Shown piece after piece: positions 33,599 through 43,526 of a DNA stretch of 64,000 nt. Under the pieces are notes generated by a model. It saw only the letters and a program-made list of their open reading frames with translations. It made no database searches and was not told the DNA's origin. How positions within the stretch are numbered: position 1 is the first letter of the stretch; the number at the start of each line of letters is the position of its first letter. Source of the DNA: Roseiarcus sp963770035 (GTDB lineage: Bacteria > Pseudomonadota > Alphaproteobacteria > Rhizobiales > Beijerinckiaceae); assembly GCA_963770035.1 (NCBI GenBank), contig CAVYON010000001.1, positions 1 through 64,000 on the forward strand, written 5' to 3'. Position numbers and translations under genes: made by a program.

Positions 33599-36148
33599 AT
33601 GGCCCTGCAAACCTATCGCGCCAAGCGCAATTTTTCAGTCACGCCCGAACCGAATCCGGAGTCGGAGGCCCCTCGCGAAGGCGGAGACCTGTTCGTTGTG
33701 CAGAAGCACGATGCGCGGCGCCTCCACTACGACTTTCGACTGGAGCTCGACGGCGCGCTCAAGAGCTGGGCTGTCACGCGCGGCCCGAGCCTCAATCCGG
33801 GCGAAAAGCGTCTCGCGGTTGCAGTTGAGGATCACCCGCTCGAGTACGGCTCGTTCGAGGGGACGATTCCGAAAGGAGAATACGGCGGCGGCGCGGTGCT
33901 CCTGTGGGACCGCGGATCCTGGAAGCCGATCGGCGACCCGCATGCGGGTCTCGCCAAAGGCCATCTCGATTTCGAGCTCAAAGGCGAAAAGCTAAACGGC
34001 CGCTGGCATCTGGTGCGCATGCATCCGCGACCGCGCGACAAGCATGAGAACTGGCTTCTGATCAAGGGAGACGACGAATACGCCCGGTCGGACGACGCTG
34101 CCGACGTTCTCGAGGAGCGGCCGGAATCGGTATCGACCGGGAGGGCGATCGACGAGGTCGCGCGCGACCAGTCGGTTCAGTGGAAGAGCGGCAGGGAGGA
34201 AGTGAAGGAACACGGCGGGAAGAAGGGAAATGACGCCGACCGGAAAAAGCCGCAGCCGCCCTCCGTCGCCAGGCTCGATTCGCTCCCCGGCGCGCGAAGG
34301 GCGGCGGCGCCCGCTGTCCTCGAGCCGATGCTGGCGACCCTGACGGAAAAGCCCCCGGAGGGCGCGCGCTGGTTCCATGAGGTCAAGCTCGACGGCTATC
34401 GCACACTGGCGCGGATCGCGAACGGCGGCGTGCGCCTGATAACCCGTAACGGGCTCGACTGGACAACGAAGTTTGGACCGGAAATCGTCGAGGCGTTCCG
34501 CGCCCTCCCCGTGCGCGAAGCGGCGATCGACGGGGAACTCGTCGTCGACGTCAACGGCGCCTCGAGTTTTTCCGCCCTGCAGGCCGCGCTCAGCGATGGG
34601 CGGTCGGAGCGTCTGACCTTCTACGCCTTCGACCTCCTTTATCTCGACGGTTACGATTTAATGGGAACGCCGCTGATCCGTCGCAAGGAGGCGCTTCGAG
34701 CCCTCGTTGGCGACGGCGCAGGCGCTTTGCGATTCAGCGATCATTTCGAGGAAAGCGGCGAACTCGTGCTCCGGCACGTCTGCCGCTTGGGACTCGAAGG
34801 CGTCATTTCGAAAGACCGCGATTCGACCTATCGCGCGGGGCGCGGCCGCAGCTGGCTCAAGTGCAAGTGTTCGGCGCGGCAGGAGTTCGTGGTCGGCGGT
34901 TTCACCGTTTCAACCGCCTCAGACAAGGCGGTCGGCTCGCTTGCGCTTGGCGTTTACGAGGGGCGCTCGCTGCGTTATGTCGGCCGTGTCGGAACCGGGT
35001 TCAGCGCCGCGGTCGCACAAAGCCTCTATGCTCGCCTCGAGGCGATGCGCGAGCCAAAAAGTCCTTTTGCCAGCCATCTGACCGCGGATCAGACCCGGCA
35101 GTTGCGCTATGTCCGACCCGAACTTGTTGCCGAGGTCGACTTCCGGGCCTGGACGGCGGACGGCTATCTGCGTCACGCTTCGTTTCGCGCTCTGCGCGAG
35201 GACAAGCCCGCGGAGGAAATCGTGCGCGAAGAACCGAGGTCCGAGGCGCAGCCGGGCGGTCAGAGTCCAACGGTGACGCTGACCCACCCCGACCGTCTCT
35301 ACTGGCCGGAAGACGGGGTAACCAAAGAGGGCCTTGCGGATTACTACGCCGAGGTCTGGAGCCGGATGGCGCCGTATGTCGTCGAGCGGCCGCTCGCCCT
35401 CGTGCGTTGTCCGGACGGCATTCATGGTCAGCAGTTTTTCCAGAAGCACGCATGGAAAGGTCTCAGCGACGCCATCGTCCTCGCGACCGACCCTGCCGAA
35501 CCGGAAAAGCCGCACATTGCAATACGCGATTTCGATGGTCTCGCGGGCCTCGTCCAGGCCGGCGCGCTCGAGATCCACCCCTGGGGCTCAACACTTGCCG
35601 ACTGGGAGCGTCCCGACACGATCGTCATGGATCTCGATCCGGGCGAGGATGTCTCCTGGGGGAGCCTGATCGAGGCGGCGAAGGTCGTGCGCGAACGATT
35701 GGCCGCCGAGGGTCTTGCCGCCTTCGTCAAGACATCCGGCGGCAAGGGGCTGCATGTCGTGTCGCCCCTGAAGCCGGAGGCCGACTGGCCAGAAGTCAAG
35801 GCGTTCACCAAGCGAATCGCCGACGCCATGGCCGCCGACAGCCCGAACCGCTACGTTGCGACCATCGCCAAGGCCAAGCGGAAAGGCAAGATACTTGTCG
35901 ACTACTTGCGCAACCAGCGCGGCATGACCGCGGTCGCCGCCTATTCGACGCGCGCTCGCTCCGGCGCAGCCGTTTCGATGCCGATCGAATGGGATGAACT
36001 GGAGGCGGGAATAGGCCCCGCGTCGTTCACGGTCGCCAATGCGCCAGCCCGTCTGGCTTCCCTCGCCCGCGACCCGTGGGCCAATTTTCGCGCAGCCGCC
36101 GCGCCGATTGCTGCAAGCAAGGGACGCCGGCGAAAGACCGCTCGCTGA
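33599..36148 (+). CDS. ligD: NHEJ DNA ligase D (phosphoesterase-ligase-polymerase)
   Basis: The 849-residue protein contains all three LigD domains in the order phosphoesterase, ligase, polymerase. Residues about 30-170 are the 3'-phosphoesterase (FVVQKHDARRLHYDFRLELD, GTIPKGEYGGGAVLLWDRG). The ATP-dependent ligase starts near 240, with the lysine nucleophile K263 in FHEVKLDGYR and motif LITRNGLDWT. From about 555 comes the Pol domain (LTHPDRLYWPEDGVTKEGLA, DYYAEVWSRMAPYV, MDLDPGEDVSWGSL). It trims, fills and seals ends brought together by Ku. It is intact and lies between two ku genes. Confidence 0.93.
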   Translation: MALQTYRAKRNFSVTPEPNPESEAPREGGDLFVVQKHDARRLHYDFRLELDGALKSWAVTRGPSLNPGEKRLAVAVEDHPLEYGSFEGTIPKGEYGGGAVLLWDRGSWKPIGDPHAGLAKGHLDFELKGEKLNGRWHLVRMHPRPRDKHENWLLIKGDDEYARSDDAADVLEERPESVSTGRAIDEVARDQSVQWKSGREEVKEHGGKKGNDADRKKPQPPSVARLDSLPGARRAAAPAVLEPMLATLTEKPPEGARWFHEVKLDGYRTLARIANGGVRLITRNGLDWTTKFGPEIVEAFRALPVREAAIDGELVVDVNGASSFSALQAALSDGRSERLTFYAFDLLYLDGYDLMGTPLIRRKEALRALVGDGAGALRFSDHFEESGELVLRHVCRLGLEGVISKDRDSTYRAGRGRSWLKCKCSARQEFVVGGFTVSTASDKAVGSLALGVYEGRSLRYVGRVGTGFSAAVAQSLYARLEAMREPKSPFASHLTADQTRQLRYVRPELVAEVDFRAWTADGYLRHASFRALREDKPAEEIVREEPRSEAQPGGQSPTVTLTHPDRLYWPEDGVTKEGLADYYAEVWSRMAPYVVERPLALVRCPDGIHGQQFFQKHAWKGLSDAIVLATDPAEPEKPHIAIRDFDGLAGLVQAGALEIHPWGSTLADWERPDTIVMDLDPGEDVSWGSLIEAAKVVRERLAAEGLAAFVKTSGGKGLHVVSPLKPEADWPEVKAFTKRIADAMAADSPNRYVATIAKAKRKGKILVDYLRNQRGMTAVAAYSTRARSGAAVSMPIEWDELEAGIGPASFTVANAPARLASLARDPWANFRAAAAPIAASKGRRRKTAR

Positions 36149-36151
36149 GCG

Positions 36152-36975
36152 TCAGCGCCCTTTTGGGGAGCGTGGCTTATTCGTCTTGGACTCCGCCGCG
36201 ACGCTGCGGCGCAGGGCGTCCATAATGTTCACCACGTTCGACGGCGCTTCTTCGGCTTCGGGCTTCGCCGCCGGTCGCCGCGCGGCGCCCCGCTTCTTCT
36301 CGTTAATGAGATCGCTCAGCCGTTCCTGAACCGGGTCACGGACCATCTCCGCGCTCCAAGGCGCTTTTCGCTCCTGTATCAGCTCGGAGATGAGGCGAAG
36401 AAGTTTGGGGTCGCGTTCGCGTTCCTCGAGATCGTCGAAGATGTCGCGTGGGTTCCTGACTTCGTCGCCGTAGCGCAAGGTCCACAACTCGATCCCTTTG
36501 CCGCGCGCTTTGAGAACAACGGCATGTTCGCGCCGATAGAGGACGAGGCGAGAGACGCCGACCATAGCCGACGGGCGCATGGCGTCGCGGATCACGCAAA
36601 ACGCCTCTTCGCCGACCGGGTCATCGGGGATCAGATAGAACGGCGTGTCGTACCAGATCCAGTCGATGCTGTCGGCCGGGCGAAGCTTTCAATGTCGATG
36701 GTGCGTGCGCTTTCAAGCTTGACCGACCCGAGTTCCTCGTCCTCGAGAATGAGATAGTCGTTCTCGCCGCGCGCGTAGCCTTTGGCTTCGTCCGCCTCCT
36801 CAACGGGACTGCCGGTCTCCTCATCGAAGAACTGGCTGATGACGCGGTTGCCCGATTTCCGGCTGAGCGTGTGAAAACGAATTTTTTCTCCCTCGCTGGT
36901 CGCGGGAAAAAGGCTCACCGGGCAGGTGACCGGCGACAGCTTGAGATAACCCTTCCAGAAAGCCCGTGGCGCCAT
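36152..36975 (-). pseudogene. ku: Ku DNA end-binding protein 2, single frameshift
   Basis: On the opposite strand to ligD, ATG 36975 gives MAPRAFWKGYLKLSPVTCPV and SLFPATSEGEKIRFHTLSRK. After IESFA the frame breaks at a C-run on the coding strand (plus 36678-36680). The continuation PADSIDWIWYDTPFYLIPDD and AMVGVSRLVLYRREHAVVL follows in another frame to TGA 36152. One extra C would restore about 275 residues. The C-terminal extension is Lys/Arg-rich, as in Ku proteins that help bind ends. Two divergent Ku paralogues around one LigD are common in rhizobia, where different Ku pairs act at different stages. Confidence 0.8.
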
Positions 36976-37152
36976 GTCTGGGCCCCGTTAGGATGAAGCC
37001 GCCGTAGCCGGCATACCGATGACCCAACTCCTTTCCGACATGCTTCACCTTCGCGAACGCCGAACTCCCAACTCCCAACTCCTAAGGCGGTCCGTGTCCA
37101 GCGCGGTGTGGGGCGCTTCGGTTCCACTCGTCGTCGAAAAGAACGGCCAACG
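36976..37152. other. Short stretch without a supported gene
   Basis: A minus-strand frame contains VKHVGKELGHRYAGYGGFIL and may be a remnant. The plus strand has a short tandem CTCCCAACT (37073-37081). Nothing is well supported. Confidence 0.3.
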
Positions 37153-37344
37153 TCAACTTCTTGGCCCAAACGGCGGCATCTGCTCCGGCACGGACGGCGG
37201 TGTCTCGGGCGGATCGATCACGTCCGGCCCGGGCTGGGGAATCTCTCCTGGCGTATCGGGAGGCGGAGCTTCTGGCGGAGCCGGCGGGTGGACGATGTCG
37301 GGACCGGGAGCAGGACTCGGCTTGTCAGGCTCTTGCGTCGGCAT
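37153..37344 (-). CDS. Small proline-rich protein
   Basis: ATG 37344 gives 63 residues: MPTQEPDKPSPAPGPDIVHP, then further PPDTPGEIPQPGPDVIDPPE repeats. Proline makes up about a third of the residues and the rest are mainly Glu, Asp and Gly, so the chain is probably extended. Comparable small proline-rich proteins occur widely in Hyphomicrobiales. The frame continues upstream into a piece (MIKVNSATAAQPVSEWTLAS) that may be another remnant. Function unknown. Confidence 0.45.
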   Translation of the reverse strand: MPTQEPDKPSPAPGPDIVHPPAPPEAPPPDTPGEIPQPGPDVIDPPETPPSVPEQMPPFGPRS

Positions 37345-37930
37345 GCTCGGGCTCCACGTTGCTTGCTTGGGCAACGCCTGCGTCCGGGCATTGTTCCGGT
37401 TGGCCGTCGCGCAGCGTCTCGTGCGCCTCGGCCGGCCCCGGGTGTCACCGGCGCCCGCCGAGTTTCGGGGTTTGGGCGGCGGAATCAGAGCGGTTCCGCT
37501 GAGCGTCGACTGCATCATGTTGAGCCGCCGGGCGACGTCGGCGCGCACAAGGCCGGGCCAGGCGATCCTGACGGGGGCGAACATCTCGATCTGGCCCGAC
37601 CCGGAGGCCAGGGTCCATTCGGAGACGGGCTGCGCGGCGGTGGCCGAATTCACTTTGATCATCGCGTGCGGCGTGACCCGTCGACATTGAATACGACGCC
37701 GTCGGCGACGCAGGCGATGGCGTCGTCGATGATCGACATGCCCGCCGAAGGCACGAGCTGGATCAGCACCTTCGCTTTTCTTGGCTGTGGGCGAGCCGGC
37801 GAAGCTAATGGCGGCAGACCTCCAACCCGAAGGTGATGCTATCCATCGTCTAGATCACGCCGCCCACGAGCTCCGACACGGACTTCTGCTGGGCGCTGAG
37901 CGGACTGAGGATCGGATCCTTGCGACCGCC

Positions 37931-38509
37931 CTAAGCCGGAACCCGCTGGTCCCCGCGCGCGAGAATTTGGACCAGAAGCCTCGGCAGATCGAACGAGGGG
38001 CTCGAATCCGATTCGACCTTGATGAGGCCGAACTGCTCGAGATCCGCCATGCCGTGCACGGCCCCGAAGATAAGCGCGACGATGTGGTCGGGATTGCCAT
38101 CCCTGAGATCGCCGGATCGTTGTGCAATGTGCACAAGGTCCGCGATCGGAACAAACGCCTGGCGCGATTCGGCCGCCACCTCGCTATTGCTGCGGCTTTC
38201 CTCGAGCAGCAGGCGATAGCGAACCGGAAAGCGTCGCGCAAACTCGAAATACTGGCTGACGACGAGGTTGAGCGCAACGATCGAGGAGTCCGTTTCGTTC
38301 CTCGCGCTCTCCACTGACCCGCGCAGCTGTTCGATGATGCGTCGCACCATCGCGTTCAGAAGAGCGCGTTTGTCAGCGTAATGACGATAGGGGGCTGACT
38401 GCGAGACGCCCGCGGCTTCTCCGACTGCCCGTAACGTTACCGCCGGCGGCCCCCCTGCATCGAGCAGGTCCGTCGCGGCGATCAGAATACGTTCCTTGGT
38501 CGACAACAT
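37931..38509 (-). CDS. TetR-family transcriptional regulator
   Basis: The 192-residue protein has an N-terminal helix-turn-helix (MLSTKERILIAATDLLDAGG, AVGEAAGVSQSAPYRHYADK) followed by a helical effector domain of the TetR_C_33 type (FARRFPVRYRLLLEES, IVALIFGAVHGMADLEQFGL). It would bind as a dimer to a palindrome near its own promoter. No obvious efflux or catabolic target gene is adjacent. Start ATG 38509. Confidence 0.8.
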   Translation of the reverse strand: MLSTKERILIAATDLLDAGGPPAVTLRAVGEAAGVSQSAPYRHYADKRALLNAMVRRIIEQLRGSVESARNETDSSIVALNLVVSQYFEFARRFPVRYRLLLEESRSNSEVAAESRQAFVPIADLVHIAQRSGDLRDGNPDHIVALIFGAVHGMADLEQFGLIKVESDSSPSFDLPRLLVQILARGDQRVPA

Positions 38510-38650
38510 TTCGTGCTAACCGGAACACACCGCGTTTACGATGTCAATTGCAAATGTTCGCAGTATATCGCTCTCGGGCGGCTTAGGCCGGCCCGACGAG
38601 ACCTTCGCAAACAAGAACTCGATCCCGCGCTCGGTTCAACGCTCCGCACG

Positions 38651-38953
38651 CTACTCGTCGTTGCTCGCGTTCAGGCTTTCGAGCGGAATGGTTCCCGCCT
38701 CGCGGCCTTGACGGAGCCTTACGCCGACACCGCCGCCGGCGTCCTCGGCGATAAACTCGGCGCCGGCCTTCTCCAACGCGGCAACGATGCGCGCCGCGGT
38801 ATCCGGTCGGCCGCCGAGGTCGCCACCCGTCGCCTCGATTCGCTTGACCGTAGGCGTCGAGAGGCCGGAAGCCGCGGCGAGATCGCTCTGCGACCATCCG
38901 AGCAGCGCCCTCGCAGCCTTGATTTGCCCTGTCGTTACGCGCGGCATTGGCAA
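38651..38953 (-). CDS. XRE-family helix-turn-helix protein
   Basis: The 100-residue product contains the XRE fold: TGQIKAARALLGWSQSDLAA followed by ASGLSTPTVKRIEATGGDLG. The C-terminal half predicts a short strand-rich piece (AGAEFIAEDAGGGVGVRLRQ), common in this kind of single-domain regulator. ATG 38953 or the second Met (MPRVTTG) may be used. No partner gene is adjacent. It could be an autonomous regulator or a lone antitoxin. Confidence 0.75.
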   Translation of the reverse strand: MPMPRVTTGQIKAARALLGWSQSDLAAASGLSTPTVKRIEATGGDLGGRPDTAARIVAALEKAGAEFIAEDAGGGVGVRLRQGREAGTIPLESLNASNDE

Positions 38954-39338
38954 GCGCTCCTCCTCGCCTCTTCAGATGGCTGTCGAGTCAATCATGCAGT
39001 CGACGCCTAAGCGAATCTGCATCTTTTGGCTACCGCGCTCTCACGTCTCCAAGTTCGAGCAGAACACCTCGGCCGGCCTCTTCGTTCTTGGTCGACGGAG
39101 GCGAAGGAGATACGCCACGATAAGACCGGTCTCGTTGGACCTTGCCGCCGCTGAGTCGCCACCGCAGTGACTGCAACAAGAGGGACTGCGTCGACAGCGG
39201 CGGAGGCTGGGCGCTTCACGGGCGTCCGCCCCCTGGACCGACGGAGGGATTCAACCCTTCTGCACGATCGGCCCGGACGGGAGCGCTCGCTTCCCCCCGC
39301 CATTCCGGTATATAGACGCGGTCCCCCGGAGTCGCGTC

Positions 39339-39590
39339 TTGTTCGTCCAGCCTCAATTTCTAGCCGCCCGCCGCGCGCCGGCGCTCGCGATCCTGCTCGC
39401 GCTGATTTTGGCCGGCTGCGGTCGGATCGGGCCGCTCGAGCCGCCGCCCGACGCAACCGCGCAGGCCAAGCCCGCGATGCCGAAGCCGGACGCGCTCAGC
39501 GCTGAATCGCTGTCCCCGATGATGAAACCGAAGATCCCGCCGATCACGCCGCCCAACCAGCCTTTCTTTCTCGACTTCCTGCTGAAATAA
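39339..39590 (+). CDS. lptM: Small LptM-like lipoprotein upstream of lysA
   Basis: The 83-residue product has a short signal peptide and lipobox (AILLALILAGCGRIGPLE). The CGRIGPLEPP motif just after the lipidated Cys is characteristic of LptM-type outer membrane lipoproteins, which help the LptDE machine mature. The rest is Pro-rich and ends PPNQPFFLDFLLK. TTG 39339 is the first start; an upstream start with better spacing is possible. It lies eight bases before lysA, and this gene order is conserved in alphaproteobacteria. Confidence 0.8.
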   Translation: MFVQPQFLAARRAPALAILLALILAGCGRIGPLEPPPDATAQAKPAMPKPDALSAESLSPMMKPKIPPITPPNQPFFLDFLLK

Positions 39591-39598
39591 GGGACGGC

Positions 39599-40870
39599 AT
39601 GCGCCACTTCGCCTATCGCGACGGCGTGCTCGCCGCCGAGGACGTGTCCCTGCCCGAGATCGCGACGGCGGTCGGCACGCCGTTCTATTGCTATTCGAGC
39701 GCGACCATCGAGCGGCATTATCGGGTGTTCCGCGAGGCCTTCGCCGGGCAGTCCGCGCTCGTCGCCTATGCGATGAAGGCGAACTCGAACCAGGCCGTTA
39801 TCAAGACGCTGGCCGCCCTTGGCGCCGGCATGGACGTGGTCAGCGAGGGCGAGCTCCGACGCGCGCGCGCGGCCGGCGTGCCGGGCGACCGGATCATCTT
39901 CTCTGGGGTCGGCAAGACGAAGGCCGAGATGACCCTGGGACTCGAGGAAGACATCCTTTGCTTCAATGTCGAATCGGAGCCCGAGTTGGAAGCCCTATCG
40001 GCCGTCGCGTCAGCGCGCGGGGCGATCGCGCCAATCGCCATCCGCGTCAATCCGGATGTCGACGCCCGAACCCACGCCAAAATCTCGACCGGCAAGTCGG
40101 AGAACAAGTTCGGCGTGCCGATCTCGCGGGCTCGCGAGGTGTTCGCCCGCGCTCGCGCCCTGCCCGGGCTGGCCGTCCGCGGCGTCGACATGCACATCGG
40201 TTCGCAGATCGCCGACCTCGAGCCGTTCGACAACGCCTTCGCCTTGCTGGCGGACTTCGTCCAAGTCTTGCGCGCCGACGGTCATGCGATCGACCATGTC
40301 GATGTCGGCGGGGGCCTCGGCATCCCCTACCGGGTCGACAACGATCCGCCGCCCTTCCCCGAGGCCTATGCCGAGATCGTCGCCCGCCACACGCGCGCGC
40401 TCGGCTGCCAGGTGATCCTCGAGCCCGGGCGCCTGATCGTCGGCAACGCCGGCGTGCTGGTCGCCTCGGTGATCTTCGTCAAGAAAGGCGAGCGGAAGAC
40501 CTTCGTCATTGTCGATGCGGCGATGAACGACCTGATCCGGCCGACTCTCTACGACGCCTATCACGATATCCTGCCTGTCCAGGCGCCGCCTCCGCGCGCC
40601 GCCCGGATGCTGCGCGCCGATGTGGTCGGCCCCGTCTGCGAGAGCGGCGACTACCTCGCCCTCGACCGCGACATCGCCGAGGTCGCCCCCGGCGACCTGA
40701 TCGCGGTGATGACTGCGGGCGCCTACGGCGCCGTGCAGGCGGGCGCCTACAATTCGCGCCTGCTTGTCCCCGAGGTTCTGGTCAGGGGCGGAGACTTCGC
40801 GATCGTCCGTCCGCGGCCAAGTTACGAAGACATGATCGGCCTCGACAAACTTCCGCCTTGGTTAGAGTGA
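39599..40870 (+). CDS. lysA: Diaminopimelate decarboxylase
   Basis: The 423-residue PLP enzyme has the lysine that binds PLP in LVAYAMKANSNQ (K60), the glycine loop GGGLGIPY, and the cofactor or substrate motifs VGPVCESGDYLALDR and AYGAVQAGAYNSR. It removes CO2 from meso-DAP, the last step of lysine synthesis. The alanine-racemase-type barrel is followed by a C-terminal beta domain, at the normal family length. It is co-oriented with lptM upstream and the DUF4175 gene 33 bp downstream. Confidence 0.95.
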   Translation: MRHFAYRDGVLAAEDVSLPEIATAVGTPFYCYSSATIERHYRVFREAFAGQSALVAYAMKANSNQAVIKTLAALGAGMDVVSEGELRRARAAGVPGDRIIFSGVGKTKAEMTLGLEEDILCFNVESEPELEALSAVASARGAIAPIAIRVNPDVDARTHAKISTGKSENKFGVPISRAREVFARARALPGLAVRGVDMHIGSQIADLEPFDNAFALLADFVQVLRADGHAIDHVDVGGGLGIPYRVDNDPPPFPEAYAEIVARHTRALGCQVILEPGRLIVGNAGVLVASVIFVKKGERKTFVIVDAAMNDLIRPTLYDAYHDILPVQAPPPRAARMLRADVVGPVCESGDYLALDRDIAEVAPGDLIAVMTAGAYGAVQAGAYNSRLLVPEVLVRGGDFAIVRPRPSYEDMIGLDKLPPWLE

Positions 40871-40903
40871 GGGTTTAGCCTTCCGCAAGCGATCGGGACG
40901 AGC

Positions 40904-43495
40904 GTGGCGAAGGCGAACGAAACCCAAAGCGACGAGCCCGCCAGAGGCGCCCCGGCCGGCAGGCTGACGGCCCTGTCGCAGGCGGCGGCCCGCGCGCTGC
41001 TGATCGAGAAGGCATGGCCGCCGTTCGTCGTTGCGACCGGCGTGACCATCCTGTTTCTTTGCGTCTCCTGGCTCGGAGCCTGGCTCTTCGCCCCGCGCGC
41101 CTTGCGTATTGTGGGGGTCGCCTTGTTCGGGCTCGGGCTCCTGGCCGCCCTCGCCCCGCTCTTGAGGCTGCGCAGGCCGAGGCCCCGTGACGTCGCGGCG
41201 CGACTCGACCGGGATTCGGGCGCCGCGCACCAGCCGGCGACCTCGCTCGCCGACACCCTCGCCAACGCCGACGATCCGATGGCGCGGGCGCTGTGGGCCG
41301 CGCATCAGGCGCGGCTCGCGCGGTCGGTCGAGGCCCTGCGCGTCGCCCCGCCCGCGCCGCGCATGGCCGAGCGCGACCCGTACGCCCTGAGGTTCGGCGT
41401 GGCGATGATGGCGTTCGCCGCGGCAGTCGCGGCCGGCCCGGAGCTTTACGGGCGCCTCGCCGCCGCCTTCGACTGGCGGGGTGGAGACCCAACGCTCGCT
41501 GCGGCCGGGAGCCGGATCGACGCCTGGATCGATCCGCCCGCTTACGCCGGCCGTCCCCCAGTGGTGATCGACGTCGCCTCGGGCGCCCCGAAGACTCTGA
41601 CGGCCTACGAGGATTCGGCGCTCGTGGTGCGCGGCGAGCCTGGGGTGGTCGAGACCAAAGTCGAGGGCGCGATCGCGCCAGTCGAGGACAAGGCGGACCC
41701 AGCGGCGGGCGCGCCGCTCGAGCGGCGCTGGACGATCCACGGCGACGGTCGGGCGACCATCTGGCGCCGGGGCGCCAAGGCCGCCGACGTCTCCTTCTCG
41801 GTGATCCCGGCCGGCGTTCCCACCATCGCGCTCGCCAAGGATCCCGTAAGCAACCTCAGCGGATCGCTGACGCTCGCCTACCGGATCGAGGACCGCTACG
41901 GGATCACGAGCGCGCGGGCCGATTTCGCCTTGCCGCCCGATCCGTCGGGGAAGACGCCGCGGAGCCTCGCTCAGGCGCCTCAGGCCGGCCTCGAGACCGC
42001 CGCCACCGCCACTGGAACGGGCGAGGCGAGTGCCACGCTCGATCTTTCCGAGCACCCGTGGGCGGGCGCCAAGGTGACCATGACGCTGAGCGCGACCAGC
42101 GTCTCGGGCAAAACGGGCAAGAGCCAGCCGGTCGAAGTGATCCTGCCGCAGCGGCCCTTCCACAATCCGCTCGCTCGTGCGCTGGTCGAGGAGCGGCGCG
42201 ATCTCATCCTCGATCCCGATCATGCGCCCAAACGGATCGAGGCGGCGCTGACCGGCCTTGCCGTCGCCCCGGGGCTGTTCGGTACACCGGCCGGCGTCTA
42301 TCTCGGCCTGAGGCAGGCGAAGGCCTCCCTCGACGGGGCGCGGACCGACGCCGACCTGCTCGACGTCTCCCAGCTTCTGTGGACGATGGCGCTCAAGATC
42401 GAGGATGGCGATGCGACTCAGGCCCAGCGCGACTTGCGCGCCGCCGAGCAGGCCTTGCGCGACGCGCTCAAGCGTGGCGCGAGCGACGACGAGATTCGGA
42501 AGCTGATGCAAAACCTGCGGGAAGCGGCGCAACGCTTCGCCGCGGAGATGGCGATGAAGGCGGAGAAGAACGGCGACCAGACGCCGCAGGAGTCGAACCA
42601 GGACGCCCAGAGCCTCGACAAGCTGCTGGACCAGCTCGAACAGACCGCCCGCAACGGCACACGCGAGCAGGCCGAGGCGATGCTCGACCAGATGCAGAAC
42701 ATGTTCGAGAACATGCAGAGCGCCGAGAACCAGGAGGAAAGCCCAGCCGAACGGGAGTTGCGTAAGCAGATGGACGAGCTGGGCAAGCTGATGCGCGACC
42801 AGCAGGCCCTGCGCGACGACACCTTCCGTAGCGACCAGCGCGATCAAAAGCGGCGGCGCGGCGCAACGCCGGACGATGGATCGCAGGCGCAGCCCGACGA
42901 TGGCTCCGAGCCCCAAGCCAACGAGGGCGACAACGCCCAAGATCCCGGCGACGACAAGGGCGCCGACCAGGAGGGGCAGAAGCTCGGCGACCGCCAGCAG
43001 GACTTGGCCGACCGCCTCGCTGAGATGCAGCGCATGCTCAAAGGCCTTGGCATGAAGGGCGAGAAGGGGTTTGACGACGCCGAGGGCGACATGAAGGAGG
43101 CGCAGGGCGACCTCAAAGGCGACAAGGGACAAAAGGGCCAGGGCCGTTTTGGCCAGTCGGGCAAGGGCGCGGCGGTCGACGCGCAGGGCCGAGCGCTCCA
43201 GGCGCTGCGCGAAGGCGCTCAGGGCATGCAGCAGCAGATGCAGGCTCAGGGCCAGGGTGGAAAGCGAGGCTACCAGGCGCGCCGCATGCGTCCGGGCGAG
43301 CAGCAGGGCGACGATCCGCTCGGCCGGCAGCAGCGCGAAGGCGACATGGGCCGCGACGACGGATCGCTCAAGGACATGGGGACCGTCGCCGAGCGGGCCC
43401 GCAGGGTGATGGAGGAGCTACGCCGTCGCCTCGCCGACCCGAACCGCCCGGTCGACGAGCGCGACTATCTCGAACGGCTGATGAACCACAACTGA
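40904..43495 (+). CDS. TIGR02302 / DUF4175 membrane protein
   Basis: The 863-residue protein has two hydrophobic helices at about 40-88 and a third near 165-180. A large extracytoplasmic beta-rich region follows (about 200-430). From about 440 on it is strongly charged and Gln/Asp-rich, predicted coiled coil (QAQRDLRAAEQALRDALKRG, DKLLDQLEQTARNGTREQAE, ADRLAEMQRMLKGLGMKGEK). This is the known alphaproteobacterial TIGR02302 family, which stays next to lysA in many genomes. Its function is not established. GTG 40904 is preceded by the lysA stop 33 bp upstream. Ends RRLADPNRPVDERDYLERL. Confidence 0.85.
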   Translation: MAKANETQSDEPARGAPAGRLTALSQAAARALLIEKAWPPFVVATGVTILFLCVSWLGAWLFAPRALRIVGVALFGLGLLAALAPLLRLRRPRPRDVAARLDRDSGAAHQPATSLADTLANADDPMARALWAAHQARLARSVEALRVAPPAPRMAERDPYALRFGVAMMAFAAAVAAGPELYGRLAAAFDWRGGDPTLAAAGSRIDAWIDPPAYAGRPPVVIDVASGAPKTLTAYEDSALVVRGEPGVVETKVEGAIAPVEDKADPAAGAPLERRWTIHGDGRATIWRRGAKAADVSFSVIPAGVPTIALAKDPVSNLSGSLTLAYRIEDRYGITSARADFALPPDPSGKTPRSLAQAPQAGLETAATATGTGEASATLDLSEHPWAGAKVTMTLSATSVSGKTGKSQPVEVILPQRPFHNPLARALVEERRDLILDPDHAPKRIEAALTGLAVAPGLFGTPAGVYLGLRQAKASLDGARTDADLLDVSQLLWTMALKIEDGDATQAQRDLRAAEQALRDALKRGASDDEIRKLMQNLREAAQRFAAEMAMKAEKNGDQTPQESNQDAQSLDKLLDQLEQTARNGTREQAEAMLDQMQNMFENMQSAENQEESPAERELRKQMDELGKLMRDQQALRDDTFRSDQRDQKRRRGATPDDGSQAQPDDGSEPQANEGDNAQDPGDDKGADQEGQKLGDRQQDLADRLAEMQRMLKGLGMKGEKGFDDAEGDMKEAQGDLKGDKGQKGQGRFGQSGKGAAVDAQGRALQALREGAQGMQQQMQAQGQGGKRGYQARRMRPGEQQGDDPLGRQQREGDMGRDDGSLKDMGTVAERARRVMEELRRRLADPNRPVDERDYLERLMNHN

Positions 43496-43507
43496 GCGCC
43501 GAGCAAT

Positions 43508-43526
43508 TTACTCGTCAGATGAGTAA
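43508..43526. terminator. Dyad after the DUF4175 gene
   Basis: TTACTC (43508-43513) and GAGTAA (43521-43526) are exact inverted repeats around GTCAGAT. A weakly T-rich GTATTTTAAG follows. It may end the lysA operon; the six-pair stem is AT-rich and short. Confidence 0.35.
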
